From: Acetobacteraceae bacterium
GTDB lineage: Bacteria; Pseudomonadota; Alphaproteobacteria; Acetobacterales; Acetobacteraceae
Reading direction: 5' to 3'
NCBI GenBank assembly: GCA_021732665.1
Contig: JAKFUL010000002.1
Span: forward strand, 1-64,000
DNA length: 64,000 bases
The position numbers and the translations under genes were made by a program. The notes under the pieces were generated by a model. That model saw only the letters and a program-made list of their open reading frames with translations, did no database searches and had not been told where the DNA came from. This document shows, one piece after another, positions 36,442 to 44,658 of this stretch (positions are counted from its first letter, which is position 1; each line of letters begins with the position of its first letter).

Positions 36442-38040
36442 ATGCAACGCCGAGCCATCCTTGCCGCCCCCGCCCTCATCACAGCACTCGGCGCGTCCGA
36501 GGCCGAGGCGCAATCCGCCCAGCCCTTGCGCATCGCCATGTCCATCGGCGATGTCCCGCGCATGTGGGGCGGGCCGGAGGCGGGATTCGAGGGCGTGCGC
36601 TTCGGCTCCTATTTCGTCTATGACAGCCTGGCCCTTTGGGACCTCTCGCGCGCCGACGCGCCTTCGGGGCTGATGCCCGGCCTTGCGACATCCTGGCGCG
36701 TCGATGAGGCCGATCGCCGGCGCTGGATCATCGAACTGCGCCAGGGCGTGAAATTCCATGACGGCTCGCCCTTCGACGCCGATGCCGCGATCTGGAATTT
36801 CGACAGCATCTTCACCACCGCGGCGCCGCAATTCGAGGGCACGCGCTCGGGCCTGGTGCGCGGCCGCGCCACCGGCATCGCGGGCTGGGAGAAGCTGGAC
36901 ACCCACCGCATTGCGCTCACCACGCGTGAGCCGGATGCGACGCTGCCCTTCCAGCTCGCCTTTGTATGGTTCGCCTCCCCCAGCCATTGGCGGGCCATGG
37001 GTGGCGATTGGCAGCGCTTTGCCATGAACCCTTCCGGCACCGGCCCCTATAAGGTGCTTTCCATCACGCCACGCCAGCGCGCGGAGCTTGAGGCCAATCG
37101 CGACTATTGGGACGAGCGGCGCATCCCCAAAGCGCCGCGCACCGTGCTGCTGCCGGTGCCCGATGCGCCGGCCCGCGTGGCCGGCCTGCGCGCGGGGCAG
37201 ATCGATGTGGTGGAAAGCCTCTCCACCGACAGCATAGCGCCACTGCGCGCCGCGCGCTTCCAGATCGTGCAGAACACCTATCCGCATATCTGGGCCTGGC
37301 GGCTGAATGTGAACGAAGGCTCGCCCTTCGCCGATATCCGGGTCCGGCAGGCCGCCAACCTCGCGGTGGACCGCGACGGCATCGTGGCGCTGCTCTCGGG
37401 CGCGGCACAGCCCGCGCGCGGCAAGGTGACGCCCGATGATCCCTGGTTCGGCAACCCCTCCTTCCGCCTGCGGCACGACGTGGCGGAGGCGCGGCGGTTG
37501 ATGATGGCGGCAGGCTATTCCGCCACCCGCCGCTGCGCGATCAGCACGATCATGCCGATTTCCGGCGGCGGCCAGATGGTGCCCCAGCCGATGAACGAGG
37601 CGGTGCAGGCCGGCCTGCGCGAGGCCTTCTTCGACGTCACCTTCCTGCCCGTCGATTTCGCCACCGCCATCAACCAGATGCGCGCCGGCGCGCGTGACCC
37701 CGCCTCACGCGGGGCGCATGCGATGAACGTCGCCATCCCCTCGATGGAGCCGAATACCGGCTGGGTGATCTATGACAGCCAGCTGGCCAACCCGCGCGGC
37801 ATCAACTGGGGCTACTACAATTCGCCGGCGGTGGACGCGCAGCTGCGCGTGGTGCGCAACAGCTTCGAACCGGCGGCGCAGAACGCGGCGATGGGCCAGC
37901 TGCACAATACCCTGATCGAGGAAGCGGCGCTGCTGGCGGTGGTGCACGACCTCAACCCGCGCGCGCTGAGCCCGCGCTGCCGCGGCTTCGTGCAGGCGCG
38001 GAGCTGGTTTCAGGACTATACCCAGATCGCGGTGGGGTAA
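36442..38040 (+). CDS. Peptide/nickel-type ABC transporter substrate-binding protein (family 5)
   Basis: 532-aa SBP_bac_5 protein. The signal peptide MQRRAILAAPALITALGASEAEA precedes a mature part with the family motif LRQGVKFHDGSPFDADAAIWNFD, then NPSGTGPYKVLSI and VRQAANLAVDRDGIVALL. AGGGAGAGACGC lies just ahead of ATG 36442. No permease or ATPase genes of this transporter class are adjacent, so it is an orphan binding protein. Ligand unknown. Confidence 0.9.
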   Translation: MQRRAILAAPALITALGASEAEAQSAQPLRIAMSIGDVPRMWGGPEAGFEGVRFGSYFVYDSLALWDLSRADAPSGLMPGLATSWRVDEADRRRWIIELRQGVKFHDGSPFDADAAIWNFDSIFTTAAPQFEGTRSGLVRGRATGIAGWEKLDTHRIALTTREPDATLPFQLAFVWFASPSHWRAMGGDWQRFAMNPSGTGPYKVLSITPRQRAELEANRDYWDERRIPKAPRTVLLPVPDAPARVAGLRAGQIDVVESLSTDSIAPLRAARFQIVQNTYPHIWAWRLNVNEGSPFADIRVRQAANLAVDRDGIVALLSGAAQPARGKVTPDDPWFGNPSFRLRHDVAEARRLMMAAGYSATRRCAISTIMPISGGGQMVPQPMNEAVQAGLREAFFDVTFLPVDFATAINQMRAGARDPASRGAHAMNVAIPSMEPNTGWVIYDSQLANPRGINWGYYNSPAVDAQLRVVRNSFEPAAQNAAMGQLHNTLIEEAALLAVVHDLNPRALSPRCRGFVQARSWFQDYTQIAVG

Positions 38041-38059
38041 GGTGGCGTGGGTGGCGCCT

Positions 38060-38266
38060 GGGAAGGCGCTGCCTTCCCAAACCCATCCGCAAAGGGCCGA
38101 AAGGCCCTTTGATCCCATGAGAAAGCCTGGGTGAGGGAGGGGGCTGGGCAGGTGTCGCAGGCGGCAAGCCCTCGCCGCCCCCTCCCTCACCCAGGCTTTA
38201 TTCCACGGCGGTCAAGGTGCCCCTGGCACCTTGCGGATGGGGTCTGGGGAAGGCAGCGCCTTCCCC
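38060..38266. repeat. 207-bp complex palindromic repeat (MITE-like or terminator complex)
   Basis: Nested inverted repeats fill the gap between two convergent genes. A perfect 23-bp pair (38122-38144 and 38177-38199, 32-bp spacer) forms the core. An imperfect 20-bp pair (38076-38095 and 38230-38249) flanks it. Each arm carries its own hairpins: GGGAAGGC/GCCTTCCC (38060-38078), AAAGGGCC/GGCCCTTT (38091-38110), AAGGTGCC/GGCACCTT (38214-38232) and GGGGAAGGC/GCCTTCCCC (38246-38266). The element is almost fully self-complementary, as in non-autonomous mobile repeats, and would also stop transcription from both sides. Confidence 0.75.
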
Positions 38267-38297
38267 AGGGCAGCCCGCGCCACCCCGCCCGCCGCGA

Positions 38298-39014
38298 TCA
38301 GGCCTCTTCCAGGTCCAGCGCGTAGCCCGCGCTGCGCACGGTGCGGATGATGTCTGCTTCGCCATCGGCGTTCACTGCCTTGCGCAGCCGGCGGATATGC
38401 ACGTCCACCGTGCGCGGTTCGACATGGATGTCGCGGCCCCAGACGGCGTCGAGCAGTTGTTCGCGCGAGAAGACGCGGCCGGGGTGCAGCAGGAAGAATT
38501 CCAGCAGGCGATATTCTGTGGGGCCGAGATGCAGCGGTCGGGAATTGCGCACCACGCGATGCGCGTCCTGGTCCATGCTGAGGTCGAGGAAGACCAGCGT
38601 GCCCTTGGTCGGCACCGAGCCGGAGCGGCGCAGCAGCGCGCGGATGCGGGCCAGCAGCGCCTCCACCGCGAAGGGCTTGGTGATGTAGTCATCGGCGCCG
38701 ATGTCCAGCGCGCGCACCGCGTCCTGGTCCTCGGTACGGGCCGTGACCATGATCACGGGCAGGTCGCGCGTCGCCGGGCGCCGGCGGATCTGGCGGCAGA
38801 CCTCGATGCCCGAGAGCGAGGGCAGCATCCAGTCCAGCAGCACCAGGTCGGGCTTGCTTTCGGAGACGCGCAGCAGGGCTTCCTGCCCATCCGTCGCCTC
38901 CTCGACGCGAAATCCCTGTTTCTCGAGATTGTAGCGCAGCAGCGTCAGCAGCGGCGCCTCGTCCTCGACGACCAGGATGGTCGGCTTGGCCATACCGGGA
39001 AAACCTTCGGGCAT
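38298..39014 (-). CDS. phoB: Phosphate regulon response regulator PhoB
   Basis: 238-aa OmpR-type response regulator. The receiver starts TILVVEDEAPLLTLL with the phosphoacceptor Asp in LVLLDWMLPS and the switch residues in MVTART and DDYITKPF. The winged-helix domain shows LGPTEYRLLEFFLLHPGRVF and VDVHIRRLRKAV. ATG 39014 has AGGGAG upstream; a GTG at 39032 (overlapping phoU) and an ATG at 38993 are alternatives. It is the last gene of the pst operon here; the cognate kinase gene phoR is absent from the window. Confidence 0.93.
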   Translation of the reverse strand: MPEGFPGMAKPTILVVEDEAPLLTLLRYNLEKQGFRVEEATDGQEALLRVSESKPDLVLLDWMLPSLSGIEVCRQIRRRPATRDLPVIMVTARTEDQDAVRALDIGADDYITKPFAVEALLARIRALLRRSGSVPTKGTLVFLDLSMDQDAHRVVRNSRPLHLGPTEYRLLEFFLLHPGRVFSREQLLDAVWGRDIHVEPRTVDVHIRRLRKAVNADGEADIIRTVRSAGYALDLEEA

Positions 39015-39028
39015 GCGGGCTGCTCCCT

Positions 39029-39754
39029 TCACTCAGGTGTGCGGACGACGGCATAGGCGGAGGAATCGGATCTCGGGCGCTCATCGGGCAGGTTGCTGCC
39101 GCTGACGGCGTAGTGGACGCGCTCGGCGATGTTGGTCGCGTGGTCGCCCACGCGCTCCAGATTCTTCGCCACGAACAGCAGGTGCGTGGCCGCCGTGATG
39201 TTGCGCGGGTCTTCCATCATGAAGGTCAGCAACTCGCGGAAGATGCCGTTGTAGATGTCGTCCACCGGCTCATCGGCGGCCCAGACCTCGTCGGCGCGCA
39301 GCACGTCATTGTTGACCAGCGCGTCGATGGCGCCCTTGAGGTTTTCCTGCACCAGATGGGCCAGGCGGGAGAAGCCGTTGAGGCTGGCGAATTGCGGCTG
39401 TCCCGAGATGACGATGGCGCGCTTGGCGCCGTTGCGCGCGTAGTCGCCGATGCGCTCGAGGTCGGAGCTGATCTTCATGCAGGCCACGATCAGCCGCAGA
39501 TCGGCCGCCATCGGCTGGCGCAGTGCCAGCAACTTGACGCAGAAGGCCTCGATCTCGCGCTCCAGCACGTTCAGCGCCTCATCGCGCGACACCACTTCGG
39601 CCGCGAGTTCGGTGTCGCGGCGGATCAGCGCGGTCGCGCTATCGGCCACCTGGCGTTCGGCCAGCCCGCCCATGCGCGCGATCATGTCACGCAGGCGTTT
39701 CAGTTCCTCTTCGTAGCTGCGCACGATATGGGTCGGTGATTCTGTGCTGGGCAT
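39029..39754 (-). CDS. phoU: Phosphate transport regulatory protein PhoU
   Basis: 241-aa all-helical protein with the two three-helix-bundle repeats of PhoU. Metal-binding signatures appear in each: ISSDLERIGDYARNGAK and VAKNLERVGDHATNIAE. PhoU links the Pst transporter with PhoR/PhoB signalling and represses the regulon when phosphate is plentiful. ATG 39754 has AGGA about 8 bases upstream. It lies 14 bp after pstB. Confidence 0.95.
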   Translation of the reverse strand: MPSTESPTHIVRSYEEELKRLRDMIARMGGLAERQVADSATALIRRDTELAAEVVSRDEALNVLEREIEAFCVKLLALRQPMAADLRLIVACMKISSDLERIGDYARNGAKRAIVISGQPQFASLNGFSRLAHLVQENLKGAIDALVNNDVLRADEVWAADEPVDDIYNGIFRELLTFMMEDPRNITAATHLLFVAKNLERVGDHATNIAERVHYAVSGSNLPDERPRSDSSAYAVVRTPE

Positions 39755-39768
39755 TCGCTCGTCCTGGA

Positions 39769-40602
39769 TCAGCCGAACCGGCCGGTGATGTATTCCTGCG
39801 TCTTCGCCTGGGCAGGGTTGGTGAAAAGCTGCGCGGCGGGGGCGATCTCGATGAGTTCGCCGAGGTAGAAGAACGCCACCTGGTCGGCGCAGCGTGCCGC
39901 CTGCTGCATGTTGTGGGTGACGATGGCGATGGTGAAGTCGCGCTTCAGTTCGTCGATCAGCTCCTCGATCTTCAAGGTGGAGATCGGGTCGAGCGCCGAG
40001 GTGGGTTCGTCGAACAGGATCACCTCGGGCCGCACCGCGATGGTGCGGGCGATACACAGGCGCTGCTGCTGGCCGCCGGAGAGGCCCATGGCGTTGGTCT
40101 GCAGCCGGTCCTTCACCTCGCCCCAGATGGCGGCGCGGCTCAGCGCCCACTCCACCCGCTCATCCATGGCGCTTTTCGACAGCTTCTCGTGCAGCCGCAC
40201 GCCGAAGGCGATGTTTTCGTAGATCGTCATGGGGAAGGGGGTGGGCTTCTGGAAGACCATGCCTATGCGCGCGCGCAGCCCGTTGATGTCGGTGTCGTCG
40301 TCCAGCAGGTTCTTGCCGTCCATCATCACCTCGCCCGTCGCCTTCTGGCCGGGGTAGAGGCTGTACATCCGGTTGAGCACGCGCAGCAGGGTGGATTTGC
40401 CGCAGCCGGAGGGGCCGATCATGCCGGTCACCTGGCGGTCGGGCAGGTCGAAATTGATGCCCATCAGCGCCTTCTTGCCGCCCGGGGCGTAGACGAAGTC
40501 GAGATTGCGCACGGAGATGCGGGCGGTGGTGTTCAGCGCCGCGGTTGAGCGCGCCTCCATGCCGCCGAAGCTGGAGGGCTGGGTGGTTTCGGTCGAAGAC
40601 AT
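39769..40602 (-). CDS. pstB: Phosphate ABC transporter ATP-binding protein
   Basis: 277-aa ATPase of the Pst system. Walker [19 protein letters not shown]-loop [20 protein letters not shown], signature [16 protein letters not shown], Walker [17 protein letters not shown] and [12 protein letters not shown] are characteristic of PstB. The gene starts at ATG 40602, 11 bp after pstA. Confidence 0.96.
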   Translation of the reverse strand: MSSTETTQPSSFGGMEARSTAALNTTARISVRNLDFVYAPGGKKALMGINFDLPDRQVTGMIGPSGCGKSTLLRVLNRMYSLYPGQKATGEVMMDGKNLLDDDTDINGLRARIGMVFQKPTPFPMTIYENIAFGVRLHEKLSKSAMDERVEWALSRAAIWGEVKDRLQTNAMGLSGGQQQRLCIARTIAVRPEVILFDEPTSALDPISTLKIEELIDELKRDFTIAIVTHNMQQAARCADQVAFFYLGELIEIAPAAQLFTNPAQAKTQEYITGRFG

Positions 40603-40613
40603 CTGGTTTTCCC

Positions 40614-41522
40614 TCACTTCCGACCGGCGAGCAGCAGGCGGGCGACGATGTTGATGGCGAGCACCCCGAAGGTGACGATCAGCGCGCCGGCCCAGGCGAT
40701 GTCGATCAGGTCGGGGAAGCCGGAATTGGCTTGCTGGTAGATGGCGATGGGCAGGCTGGCCATGGCGTTGCCCAGGTTGAAGCTGGTGACGTTGTTGCCG
40801 AAGCTGGTCAGCAGCAGCGGCGCCGTCTCGCCGGTGATGCGCGCGGTTGCGAGCAGAATGCCGGTGACGATGCCCGAGAGTGCGGCGCGCCAGCAGACCA
40901 GCGTCACCATCTTCCATTTCGGCGCGCCCAGCCCCACCACCGCCTCGCGCAGCGTGTTGGGGATGAGCTGGAGCATGTCCTCGGTGGTGCGCACGACCAC
41001 GGGGATGACGAGGATGGCGAGTGCCGCGCCGCCGGCGATGCCGGAGAAGCCGCCCATCGGCAGCACCACCAGCTGATAGACGAAAAGCCCGACCAGGATG
41101 GAGGGGGCGGAAAGCAGCACGTCGGAGACAAAGCGCACGGCGTTGCCCAGTGCCGAGTTGCGGGCATATTCGGCCAGGTAGGTGCCTACCAGCAGCCCGA
41201 TGGGCGTGCCCACGCCAGTGCCGATCGCGGTCTGCACCAGCGTGCCCATGATGGCGTGGTACAGGCCGCCGGTCTCGGCCGTCGGGTCGCCATAGGTGGT
41301 CGGGCGGAACTCGGTGGTGAAGGTGATGATGCTGATCGAGCTGATACCGCGCAGGATCAGCGTAAGCAGGATGGATGCCAGGAAGAAAAGGCCCACCGCG
41401 GTGGCGATGATGCACAGCCAGCGCACCAGGCCGTCGACAAAACGCCGGCGCCGGTTGAGTGCGGCGGCCATGGCCGGGTCGCGCTTGTGGAAGCTGGGGG
41501 TGGAGACGATGGTGGCGCTCAT
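40614..41522 (-). CDS. pstA: Phosphate ABC transporter permease PstA
   Basis: 302-aa inner-membrane permease with six TM segments. Landmarks are [50 protein letters not shown] and the [18 protein letters not shown] motif with the family's conserved Arg and Glu. The cytoplasmic N-terminus is short, as in the basic PstA type. Its start lies 10 bp after the pstC stop. Confidence 0.95.
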   Translation of the reverse strand: MSATIVSTPSFHKRDPAMAAALNRRRRFVDGLVRWLCIIATAVGLFFLASILLTLILRGISSISIITFTTEFRPTTYGDPTAETGGLYHAIMGTLVQTAIGTGVGTPIGLLVGTYLAEYARNSALGNAVRFVSDVLLSAPSILVGLFVYQLVVLPMGGFSGIAGGAALAILVIPVVVRTTEDMLQLIPNTLREAVVGLGAPKWKMVTLVCWRAALSGIVTGILLATARITGETAPLLLTSFGNNVTSFNLGNAMASLPIAIYQQANSGFPDLIDIAWAGALIVTFGVLAINIVARLLLAGRK

Positions 41523-41532
41523 GGCGGCGGGC

Positions 41533-42510
41533 TCACTTCAGGCGGGAACGCAGCAGCCAGCGGGAGACCGCGAGCACCACGAAGGAGATGAAGAACAGCA
41601 GGAAGCCCAGCGCCAGCAGCGAGGACTGCTTCAGGCTGCCCATCAGGCTTTCCGGGAATTCCATGGCGACGACGGAGGCGATGGTCGTCGACGGGTCGAA
41701 GATGGAGCTGGCCATGCGGTTGGCGTTGCCGATGACGAAGGTGACCGCCATCGTCTCGCCCAGCGCCCGGCCCAGGCCGAGCATGATGCCGCCGACCACC
41801 GAGATGCGGGTATAGGGCAGCACCACGCCCTTCATCACTTCCCAGCGCGTCGCCCCCAGCCCATAGGCGCTTTCCTTGTAGACCGGGGGGACCTGGTTGA
41901 AGACGTCGCGCATCGTCGCCGCGATGAAGGGCAGGATCATGATGGCCAGCACCATGGCGGCCGCGAAGATCGAGGTGCCGGCGAAATTGTTGCTGTCGAA
42001 GATCACGCCGACGATCGGCAGCGCGCCCAGCGTCTCGCCGAAGGGCAGCTGGATGTAGTTCTGCACGAAGGGCACGAGGACGAAGAGGCCCCACATGCCG
42101 AAGATGATCGACGGCACGGCGGCCAGCAGCTCGATCGCGGTGCCGACTGGCCTGCGGACCCATTGGGGGGCGAGCTCGGTCAGGAAGAAGGCGATGCCGA
42201 AGGCCACCGGCACACCCAGCATGATCGCCAGGATGGAGGTGACGATGGTGCCGAGCATGGGCACCAGCGCGCCATAGCTCTCCCGCCCCTCGACCGGGTT
42301 CCAGTCACTGCTCCAGAGGAACTGCAAGCCGAATTCGCGGAAGGCCGGCAGCCCGCCGATGAACAGCGTGAGAATGATGGCGCCGAGCAGCAGCAGGACG
42401 AAGAGGCCGGCGCCACGGCAAAGCCATTCGAAGAGGGTGTCGCCGGCGCTGCCGATGGTCCGGCGGGTGGCGGGTGGCGCGGAGGCCTGGGGCAGGGAGG
42501 TGTCTGACAC
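41533..42510 (-). CDS. pstC: Phosphate ABC transporter permease PstC
   Basis: 325-aa permease partner of PstA. Visible motifs are VPVAFGIAFFLTELAPQWVR, AAVPSIIFGMWGLFVLVPF, VPPVYKESAYGLGATRWEVM and LGRALGETMAVTFVIGNANR, all typical of PstC. Six TM helices are predicted. pstS lies 58 bp upstream on the same strand. Confidence 0.95.
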   Translation of the reverse strand: MSDTSLPQASAPPATRRTIGSAGDTLFEWLCRGAGLFVLLLLGAIILTLFIGGLPAFREFGLQFLWSSDWNPVEGRESYGALVPMLGTIVTSILAIMLGVPVAFGIAFFLTELAPQWVRRPVGTAIELLAAVPSIIFGMWGLFVLVPFVQNYIQLPFGETLGALPIVGVIFDSNNFAGTSIFAAAMVLAIMILPFIAATMRDVFNQVPPVYKESAYGLGATRWEVMKGVVLPYTRISVVGGIMLGLGRALGETMAVTFVIGNANRMASSIFDPSTTIASVVAMEFPESLMGSLKQSSLLALGFLLFFISFVVLAVSRWLLRSRLK

Positions 42511-42568
42511 GCGTTATTCCTGGATCAGGGCAATGGGGGGGCGGCCGAAGCCGCCCCCGTCAGCAAGC

Positions 42569-43630
42569 TCAGGCGAAGGTGATCGGACGGCCCGAGGGAT
42601 CGCGCACCGCGGACCAGCTGGCGCGGACCAGCCCCTGCACTGCCTCGGGCAGCGGGATGTATTCCAGGCGGCGGGCGGCATCGCCGCCGGTCCGCATCGT
42701 CCAGTCGAAGAACCGCATGGTGTTGCGGCTGCCCTCGACCCGGTCGGCCACCGGGTTGGTCGGCAGCAGGATGAAGGTCGGGCTGACGATCGGCCAGACA
42801 TCGTCGCCGCTGAGGTCGACGAGGTCGGCGGCCAGGCCCGGCTTGTTCCAGTCGGCCAGGCTGGCGGCGGCCTGGAAGGTCGCCAGGGTGGGCTGCACGA
42901 AGCGGCCGGACTTGTTGCGCAGCTGCGTGGTGACCAGGCGGTTCACCGTGGCATAGGCGTTCTCGGTGTAGCCGATGGCGCCGGGGGTGTTGCGCACGGC
43001 GTTGGCCACGCCCTCATTGCCGCGGGCGCCGTTGCCGACCGGCCACTGCACGGAGGTGGCGGCGCCGGGGCCAGTGCGCCAGGCCTCGGAGATCCGGCTC
43101 AGATAGGTGGTGAAGACGAAGGTCGTGCCGGAGGCGTCGGCGCGATAGACCGGCGAGACAGGCAGGTTGGGGATGCGGATCTCGCGGTTCGCCTCGACGA
43201 TGCGCGGATCGTTCCAGCGGGTGATGCGGCCGGCGAAGAGGTCGACCAGGATTTCCGAGGTCAGCTTCAGCGCGTTGTCGGCAACACCGGGCAGGTTCAC
43301 GATCAGCACGACCGAGCCCATGACGGTGGGGAACTGCACCAGGTTGCGCTCGGCCAGCTGGGCGGCGGGCAGCGGCGCGTCGGTGGCGCCGAAGTCGACG
43401 GTGCGGTTGGTGATCTGGTTGATGCCGCCACCCGAGCCGATGGACTGGTAGTTCAGGGTGATGTTCAGCGCCTCACGCGCGGCCTGGCCCCAGCGCTCAT
43501 AGACCGGGCGGGGGAAGGATGCGCCGGCACCGGTGATGGTGGCCTGTTGGGCGAAAGCAGGCGCGGCGGCGGCCATGGGAAGCGCGGCAGCGCCCAGCAT
43601 GAGGGAGCGACGGTTGAAACCGTTTTGCAC
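42569..43630 (-). CDS. pstS: Phosphate ABC transporter substrate-binding protein PstS
   Basis: 353-aa periplasmic phosphate-binding protein. A twin-arginine-like signal (NRRSLMLGAAALPMAAAAPAFAQ) is followed by TITGAGASFPRPVYERWGQ, GSGGGINQITNRTVDFGATDAPL with the phosphate-contacting Ser/Gly loop, YRADASGTTFVFTTYLS and NTPGAIGYTENAYA. It starts at GTG 43630 with GGAGAG about 6 bases upstream. First gene of pstSCAB-phoU-phoB. Confidence 0.95.
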   Translation of the reverse strand: MQNGFNRRSLMLGAAALPMAAAAPAFAQQATITGAGASFPRPVYERWGQAAREALNITLNYQSIGSGGGINQITNRTVDFGATDAPLPAAQLAERNLVQFPTVMGSVVLIVNLPGVADNALKLTSEILVDLFAGRITRWNDPRIVEANREIRIPNLPVSPVYRADASGTTFVFTTYLSRISEAWRTGPGAATSVQWPVGNGARGNEGVANAVRNTPGAIGYTENAYATVNRLVTTQLRNKSGRFVQPTLATFQAAASLADWNKPGLAADLVDLSGDDVWPIVSPTFILLPTNPVADRVEGSRNTMRFFDWTMRTGGDAARRLEYIPLPEAVQGLVRASWSAVRDPSGRPITFA

Positions 43631-43725
43631 GGGGTTCTCTCCGGGGTTGTGTGATTGGGGGTGTATCGATGCCCCCAAGGCGCCCTGCTTCTATGATAGC
43701 TGAAAGTCGTCTCCATTTCAGTAAC

Positions 43726-43743
43726 GTGAAGCTTCGATGACGA
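43726..43743 (-). promoter_or_regulatory. Candidate Pho box upstream of pstS
   Basis: On the minus strand TCGTCAT and GCTTCAC occur with a 4-bp spacer, the geometry of a PhoB site (two CTGTCAT-like 7-mers, 11-bp period). The match to the consensus is 5/7 and about 4/7, so it is weak. It lies about 96 bp upstream of the pstS start in the only gap before that gene. Confidence 0.35.
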
Positions 43744-43757
43744 CGTCTGTGGATGAC

Positions 43758-44561
43758 TCAGTCCCTTGTCGGTGGCATGTACCAGGAGGGCCGCCGCTTT
43801 TCGCGGAAAGCGGCCAGCCCCTCCCGGCCCTCCGCGCTGCCGCGCTGGGTCCAGCTCTCATGCCCGAGCTGCGCCATCTGCCTCGAATCCAGCTTGAGGC
43901 CATTGGCGCCCAGAAAACTGTCCTTGGTGTTGGCCATGGCGGTCGGGCCGCTCAGCATGGTCTCGTCCAGGATATGCGCGAGTCGGGCCTCGATCGCCTC
44001 CGCCGCCACCACCTCGTGCACCAGGCCGATTCGCAGCGCCTCCGCGGCATCGAAGCGCTCGCCGGTCAGGGCGTAGCGGCGGGTGTGGCGCAGCCCCATG
44101 GCGTTGACCATGTGGGTGGAGATGGGCGAGGGCGAGACGCCCACCCGCACCTCGGTCAGCCCGAAATGCGCGTCCGGCGTGGCCAGCGCCACATCCACAC
44201 AGCACACCATGCCCGCACCACCGCCGAAACAGGCGCCTGTCACCAGCGCGAAGGTGGGCTTGGGGAATTCATTGAGCAGCTGCATGGCCGTGACCGTGCC
44301 CATGGAAGCCGCGAAGGCGCGTTCGGCCGGGTAATCCGCCGCCTCGGCCAGCCAGTTCAGGTCCGCGCCGGCCTGGAAATGTTTTCCCGCGCCGCGAATG
44401 ACCAGGGCGCGCACGCCGGGATCGGGCGCCAGTTCGCGCAGGCCGGCGATCAGCGCCTCCAGCAACGCGCCATTATAGGCATTGCCGTAGCGTGGCCGGT
44501 TGAGGGTGGCGGTGACGACGCCGCGTGGGTCGCGGCTGATGAGGACGGGTGTTTCTTCCAT
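43758..44561 (-). CDS. Enoyl-CoA hydratase/isomerase family protein (LiuC-like)
   Basis: 267-aa crotonase-fold protein. The oxyanion-hole segments are KHFQAGADLNWL and TGACFGGGAGMVCCVDVALA; the catalytic region FGLTEVRVGVSP has the Glu expected of a hydratase. LTGERFDAAEALRIGLVHEV is typical of methylglutaconyl-CoA hydratase (LiuC) and relatives. No other leucine-catabolism genes flank it, so the substrate is uncertain. It starts at ATG 44561. Confidence 0.88.
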   Translation of the reverse strand: MEETPVLISRDPRGVVTATLNRPRYGNAYNGALLEALIAGLRELAPDPGVRALVIRGAGKHFQAGADLNWLAEAADYPAERAFAASMGTVTAMQLLNEFPKPTFALVTGACFGGGAGMVCCVDVALATPDAHFGLTEVRVGVSPSPISTHMVNAMGLRHTRRYALTGERFDAAEALRIGLVHEVVAAEAIEARLAHILDETMLSGPTAMANTKDSFLGANGLKLDSRQMAQLGHESWTQRGSAEGREGLAAFREKRRPSWYMPPTRD

Positions 44562-44658
44562 CACCGGAGCTTCCGCCAGAAGCGGTGGGTGGACAACCTG
44601 GCCGCTTCCAGCCCCCGCGCGATGCTGTAGGCTGCCGCTTTCAGCCCGGAGAGCCGCC

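Noticed and set aside
40545..41591. 348-codon plus-strand open frame opposite pstA
   Set aside because: Asp/Gly/His/Gln-rich composition typical of antisense frames; pstA on the minus strand is unambiguous.
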